Assembly (NCBI GenBank): GCA_014338405.1
Contig: JTDE01000414.1
Location: 98,882-162,881 of the forward strand
DNA from: Paragonimus skrjabini miyazakii
Taxonomy: Eukaryota; Platyhelminthes; Trematoda; Plagiorchiida; Troglotrematidae
Length of the DNA stretch: 64,000 bases
Reading direction: 5' to 3'
This document shows positions 60,180 through 64,000 of this stretch, one piece after another (within the stretch, counting starts at the first letter, position 1; each line of letters begins with the position of its first letter). The notes below the pieces were generated by a model that was not told the origin of the DNA, did not search any database, and saw nothing but the letters and a program-made list of their open reading frames with translations. Both the position numbers and the translations under genes were made by a program.

Positions 60180-61731
60180 GAAAACAGAATCACATAATAG
60201 ATGCCAAACTCATGATGCGCCGCGTGAAAGCAATGGGAAACAAGTGAGACAGGGAGGGGCAAGTGAGAAAATAAGAATGGTCAATGTGTGATGATTGGGT
60301 GTACGGTATCTAAAAAAGTAGGATGATACAAGATGCAACTGAAAGGTTGTTTGCAGGACGATGCGACAAAAAAGTTGGACGCACAGCAACAATGTGACGG
60401 AAAGACTGCTGGATAGGGTAAATAGCACGAGTGAATAAAATACCTAGTGCGATGAGATGTCGCAAAAAAAACCATGGGATAATGGAAAGATCAGAAATCA
60501 GATGAACAATGGAATAGAATAAAACGCACAGCTTTATGGAACAGTCAATGAAACGTACAGGACAAAACAGAAACATTAAGCTAATCCAGAAGGAAACATC
60601 AGAGAGATGGATAATGAAACGAAGACTCTGAGATCGAGGAAAACCTTTCCGGTCACACACGAGATGGAGTGACATGTTCAGCTGCGCGCTTCACTGATGG
60701 AAATAGTAAACAAGGATGCTTGCAGAACAGCACCGAAGAAATAGATCCAGAAGTGCAAGGTGGCTTTCAGAAAGACACAACGTGACCCAAGCTTTGCCAG
60801 ATAAAGTAAGGCGAGGAGAGGTAAATAAAAAATCAGGATCAATGCAAATTGTCCCAATCGGCGCTGGTTTATCACAGGGCGTCGGTAACAAAAGCCGTCA
60901 CAGGTTGCAGCTAAAGCAGAAATGGTCTTAACCACGAAGCAAGTAAAATAGAATTGTTGAAAAAGCTTGAGAACAGTCTAATTGTATCTAGGGTGAAACA
61001 CAGTAGATGGACAGATGATCACACTGAAGCGGGACGGGATGAGACTGATCAGAATGTCAAAGAAACTGAGCGATGGTCTAAACAAATATGAACTAAAAAA
61101 CTGCAGTCGCCCCGGTCTTATTGCCAGAACATTTGCACTGAAATTGGTCGTATCCATAAAAATGACGGTGTGAAAAAACAAGTCAATCAATAGGGGAACA
61201 AAAATGGAAGTGCAAAGCGAAAGACAAGTGTGTTGTATGGCGAAGACTCGAGTGCACAGGCCAGGTGAGCGAAACGTGAGCTGGAAGAACAACTGATGAC
61301 TAAGCATAGCGCTCACATATTCCCAAAAAGATGTCCATCATCCATATGATTTGCTAACAGACATTATTGTTTCGAATGAGAGAGAATAGAATAAGGGAGT
61401 TTGACATATGAATTCCTAAGAAGTACCCACATGCGTACGAGTGTAGATGAAAATGATGTAAACGCAGAAGGCATCCAGGACAGATGAGGCGTGGACGGAC
61501 GACTGTGCGGCATAGATGAACTACTATTGTCTCACAAATGGCTTGTGGTAGTGATAGGTAGTCTTGAATGAACGATGTGTCTGGAGCTGAACTTGGCTGG
61601 GGGCACAAGTAGGAAGCAAAGTATCAATAAACTGTAATACCTAGTGAGATGCAGCTGGTTAATTTTGGAATAACCAGTTACTTCTCTGATGGGATGTGAA
61701 CTGTACCAAACAATGACATACGAGGATGATT
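60180..61731 (-). other. pyrimidine-rich intron or 3' UTR of the NOVA-like gene
   Basis: The plus strand is purine-rich for about 1.5 kb, so the strand transcribed with the NOVA-like gene is pyrimidine-rich. Frames up to 121 codons on the minus strand reflect low stop density and look hydrophobic and Ser/Leu-rich without domains. By hand I count about 54 YCAY words on the minus strand, roughly twice the expectation for this composition. Whether this is intron or 3' UTR depends on whether the stop at 61732 is used. Confidence 0.45.
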
Positions 61732-63200
61732 CTAAGTGGAGGTGGAAGAGTTAGTTTGCTGTATTACAGAACACCCTAAATCCCACAGACTATTTGGTCT
61801 GGCTCCACCGTTCGTCACACCATTAGCTCTGCCATTTTCGGTCTTTAATTTAGTCGAAAAGCCAGCGTCACTGAGCCGATGAATGAACTCGTGATTGAGT
61901 GAGACTTCTGGGCCGCTGATGTTTGTGCCATTAAGAGGAAGTTTGCTGACCAGTGCGGGTGAGAGTGAACCGGTTTCAATGATTGGTGAAGAGACAGGAC
62001 TCTGCATGCTCACCGGATCATTTAAGGCGACGCCAGGATAAAGATTTATATTGATTTCGGAAGTGTGAACGTTTGATGCTTCACAAACGTTGGTCGTTGC
62101 AGGCATAGAACAGTCCAAAGGATCATGGGATTTTAAAGATTTCGTGATCGACGAGCAACCAATTGGACCACATGAATTCACCTGCGAATGCACCAGTTGA
62201 TTAGCAATCGTGGACGAGGATTTGTGATACTGTTGATAATGCTGTCCTGATTGTGTATAAAATTGAGCAGGTGCACCACCAAACCCACGTGGGGTGCGGA
62301 AGTGACCGCCAATCTCAGTGGAGAAACCTGGAGATTGCGAGCCGGTAGAAACGTAGCCTGAAAGAGATCCGCCAATCGGACTACCAGCCATGGCAAAATG
62401 ACCATTATTCATTGCAGTTGAGATGGGTGCAGAACCAGCAGCACATCCTGTCAGACTAGACATTGAAATAAAACCGTATAAATTCAGAACGTGCATTGCG
62501 TTCGCGATTTCTTCTGTAGCCATATCTGAGTAGCCGGCGGAACGAAGAATACTTCGAACCATTTCCAGTCCAATTGTTGAGCGAGTCGATGACACGGAAT
62601 TGACGGATGCAGGAGACCCATAAGCAGTCGATCCAGAAACGCCCAGTTGGGTAGCTGCTGAACCTAACAAACTTTGTTGTGAATGATGACCAATCTGCGA
62701 ATTGGACGAACGGTGTCCTGTAGCCGAAACACCACGGCCAGTTAGGGCACGACCTGCTGCATTGGAATTGAGAATAGACGAATTTCGACCGTTACTGCAA
62801 GGAGAAAACGATGTTGCAGCACTCATAGCCGCCACAGCAGCAGCAAATGCCGATGGCGGACTGGTGCCAAACACGGGAACTGGAGTTGCGGCGGAACCAG
62901 TCGGGCTGACAGGTGAAAAAGAGCCAAGTTGCGAAGGAGGAAAATTGGCAGAATTAGAGCCACTGTTGGTTAGGATGGCTCCAGCGATTAAATTGTCAGA
63001 TCCCGTAGCAGACATAGGACAATTGTTCATTCCGAAATTGGAACCCAACACTAAGGCATAAGGTGATCCTGTGGGATATGCACTCGCCACCGGTTGCGGA
63101 ACCTCCGCATATGAGATGTTTGGACAGCTGGATGATTGAGGATCGTCCGCGATCTTGACTAACAGTTGTTTGACTGCTTCGTAGGTCTGAGACAATTCTC
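61732..63200 (-). CDS. NOVA-like KH-domain RNA-binding protein, internal or last exon
   Basis: NOVA proteins are nuclear splicing regulators with three KH domains that bind YCAY clusters, mainly in neurons. The exon encodes 488 residues. It opens with the end of the second KH domain, GELSQTYEAVKQLLVKIADD, then DPQSSSCPNISYAEV and PTGSPYA, a diagnostic NOVA stretch. Residues about 50-205 are Ser/Ala/Gly/Asn-rich linker. Residues about 212-247 (VRSILRSAGYSDMATEEIAN) match the short conserved block between KH2 and KH3. The rest is another low-complexity linker. A splice acceptor precedes base 63200, so the Met at 63225 is intronic and not the start. The frame ends at a TAG (61732-61734) without a third KH domain: either a donor before the stop (GTAATA near 61767-61772 is possible but weak) joins a distant KH3 exon, or this is a short isoform. 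Earlier exons lie beyond the window. Confidence 0.85.
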
Positions 63201-63216
63201 CTACAATGATCAAATA
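63201..63216 (-). other. splice acceptor of the NOVA-like exon
   Basis: On the minus strand TTTGATCATTGTAG ends at 63201, directly before GAGAATTGTC. Spliced here, the first codon is completed by a G from the previous exon, giving Gly-Glu-Leu as expected in a KH2 domain. The similarity to NOVA begins exactly at this point, which fixes the boundary. Confidence 0.75.
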
Positions 63217-64000
63217 AGAAGACAAGATGAGTGCACGATTATTGTAGTATAGAATAATTTATTTTCAAACCGTATCAGAAAAGATGTAACTTTAGGTCAC
63301 TTTTCGCCGAGGGTGCCGTATTAACAGCTAGCTTAAAAGTAGTACACACATAGAAAGGAGTAGTAGCCAGTGTTAAATTAGCAACATGTGGTTGTGAAGT
63401 CTCGGAAAATAACACAACGGTCCAAACAAGTGGGTACTCGAAAAGCACTGTGTACGGGCATACGGATTGGGTGAGCTCAACGGACAAGATTTACAGATAT
63501 GTCGAAATGATAAACAGATTCGCCGGTCTTCTGTTGAAATAACTTAGCTTAGATGAGCAATGAGTCCGCCTGCAGCTAATTCCGATTATTGTAGGTTAGT
63601 TAATCGGGCTGTAAATCAGTGAGTTCCTGCGTATTCCTTCGACATCCTTGAAATAGGTCGATCGATACTGGCGGATAGCTAGAAATACGAAGCTCAACTT
63701 TGCAAAAAAGTTTGCCAAGGGACTGTGAAACCTGGTGGTCGAAACGTGTAACCAAAATTGGACTCGTCACCACATTCGGAAAGTTCGAGAAGCTATCCTA
63801 ATATACATAAATAAGCGGTGCCAGACGACACGGTGTTAGTGATGTAATCTCTGAAACAGTGTGTTTAACAATACCTAAAGTGCAATGGTGTCTGCAACGG
63901 AGCACTTTAGATTGCAATTTAACCAAGCTTTTACTCCAATTGCTTCGTCTTGTGGGTCCAAGTGTGTTCCATTATATAGGCACACACATTTTTCTACAGA
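63217..64000 (-). other. presumed intron upstream of the NOVA-like exon
   Basis: No KH1 or KH2 coding sequence is visible before the window ends. The 70-codon frame at 63275-63487 has no KH motif. The upstream exons must lie further away. Confidence 0.5.

Noticed and set aside
57621..61731. third KH domain exon of the NOVA-like gene
   Set aside because: I looked on the minus strand for the GxxG and basic-strand codons and saw none, though a short exon could escape reading by eye.
1..64000. CRISPR arrays, rRNA genes, bacterial operons
   Set aside because: No regularly spaced direct repeats, rRNA segments or dense coding on either strand; the window is eukaryotic.

Overview
This is a eukaryotic, intron-containing, repeat-rich window with no bacterial, organellar, CRISPR or rRNA signal. 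The mixture of relics (an R2-clade LINE, two RTE-like LINE families, Penelope-like elements with a GIY-YIG tail, a Gypsy integrase with an LTR, a Tc1-like relic and tRNA-derived SINEs) together with a NOVA-family RNA-binding protein exon suggests an invertebrate. A flatworm, probably a digenean trematode, fits best; that placement is inference from element types and cannot be proved from the sequence alone.

Layout. 1-4.38 kb: no recognisable gene. 4.38-6.92 kb (+): decayed R2-clade retrotransposon. 7.8-11.65 kb (-): a long relic of an RTE-like LINE (here LINE-A), carrying a short SINE-derived insertion and a solo-LTR-like insertion, each with exact flanking duplications. 12.07-12.14 kb: near-perfect hairpin. 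12.25-15.07 kb (+): a second LINE family (LINE-B). 17.14 kb: tRNA-derived SINE head. 17.74-18.26 kb (-): repeat family C. 18.33-20.66 kb (-): LINE-B 3' end with an adjacent foldback element of about 0.9 kb. 20.66-26.8 kb: nothing recognised. 26.8-30.85 kb: three copies of repeat family D and a Penelope-like reverse transcriptase relic. 32.6-43.3 kb: SINE copies, a second family C copy, and a CCAAT/TATA block that looks like a promoter or LTR. 46.2 kb: Tc1-like relic. 47.16-51.06 kb: third family C copy, a Penelope-like element running to its C-terminus, then a Gypsy integrase plus 3' LTR. 52.1-57.6 kb: a second LINE-A copy (-) split by a block that is an inverted duplicate of 18.33-20.25 kb. 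57.6-60.2 kb: nothing recognised.

The only convincing host gene is at 61.73-63.20 kb on the minus strand: one exon of about 1.47 kb of a NOVA-like KH-domain splicing regulator. It holds the end of the second KH domain and a long Ser/Ala/Gly-rich linker, and is preceded by a clear splice acceptor. The rest of that gene, including the third KH domain, was not found. The 1.5 kb downstream of the exon in the sense of transcription is pyrimidine-rich on the gene's strand and looks enriched in YCAY, the motif NOVA proteins bind.

All mobile elements look dead (stops, frameshifts, changed catalytic residues). Their interest is archaeological: the nested insertions can be ordered, and in two cases subtracting the insertion puts the flanking LINE coding sequence back in one frame.
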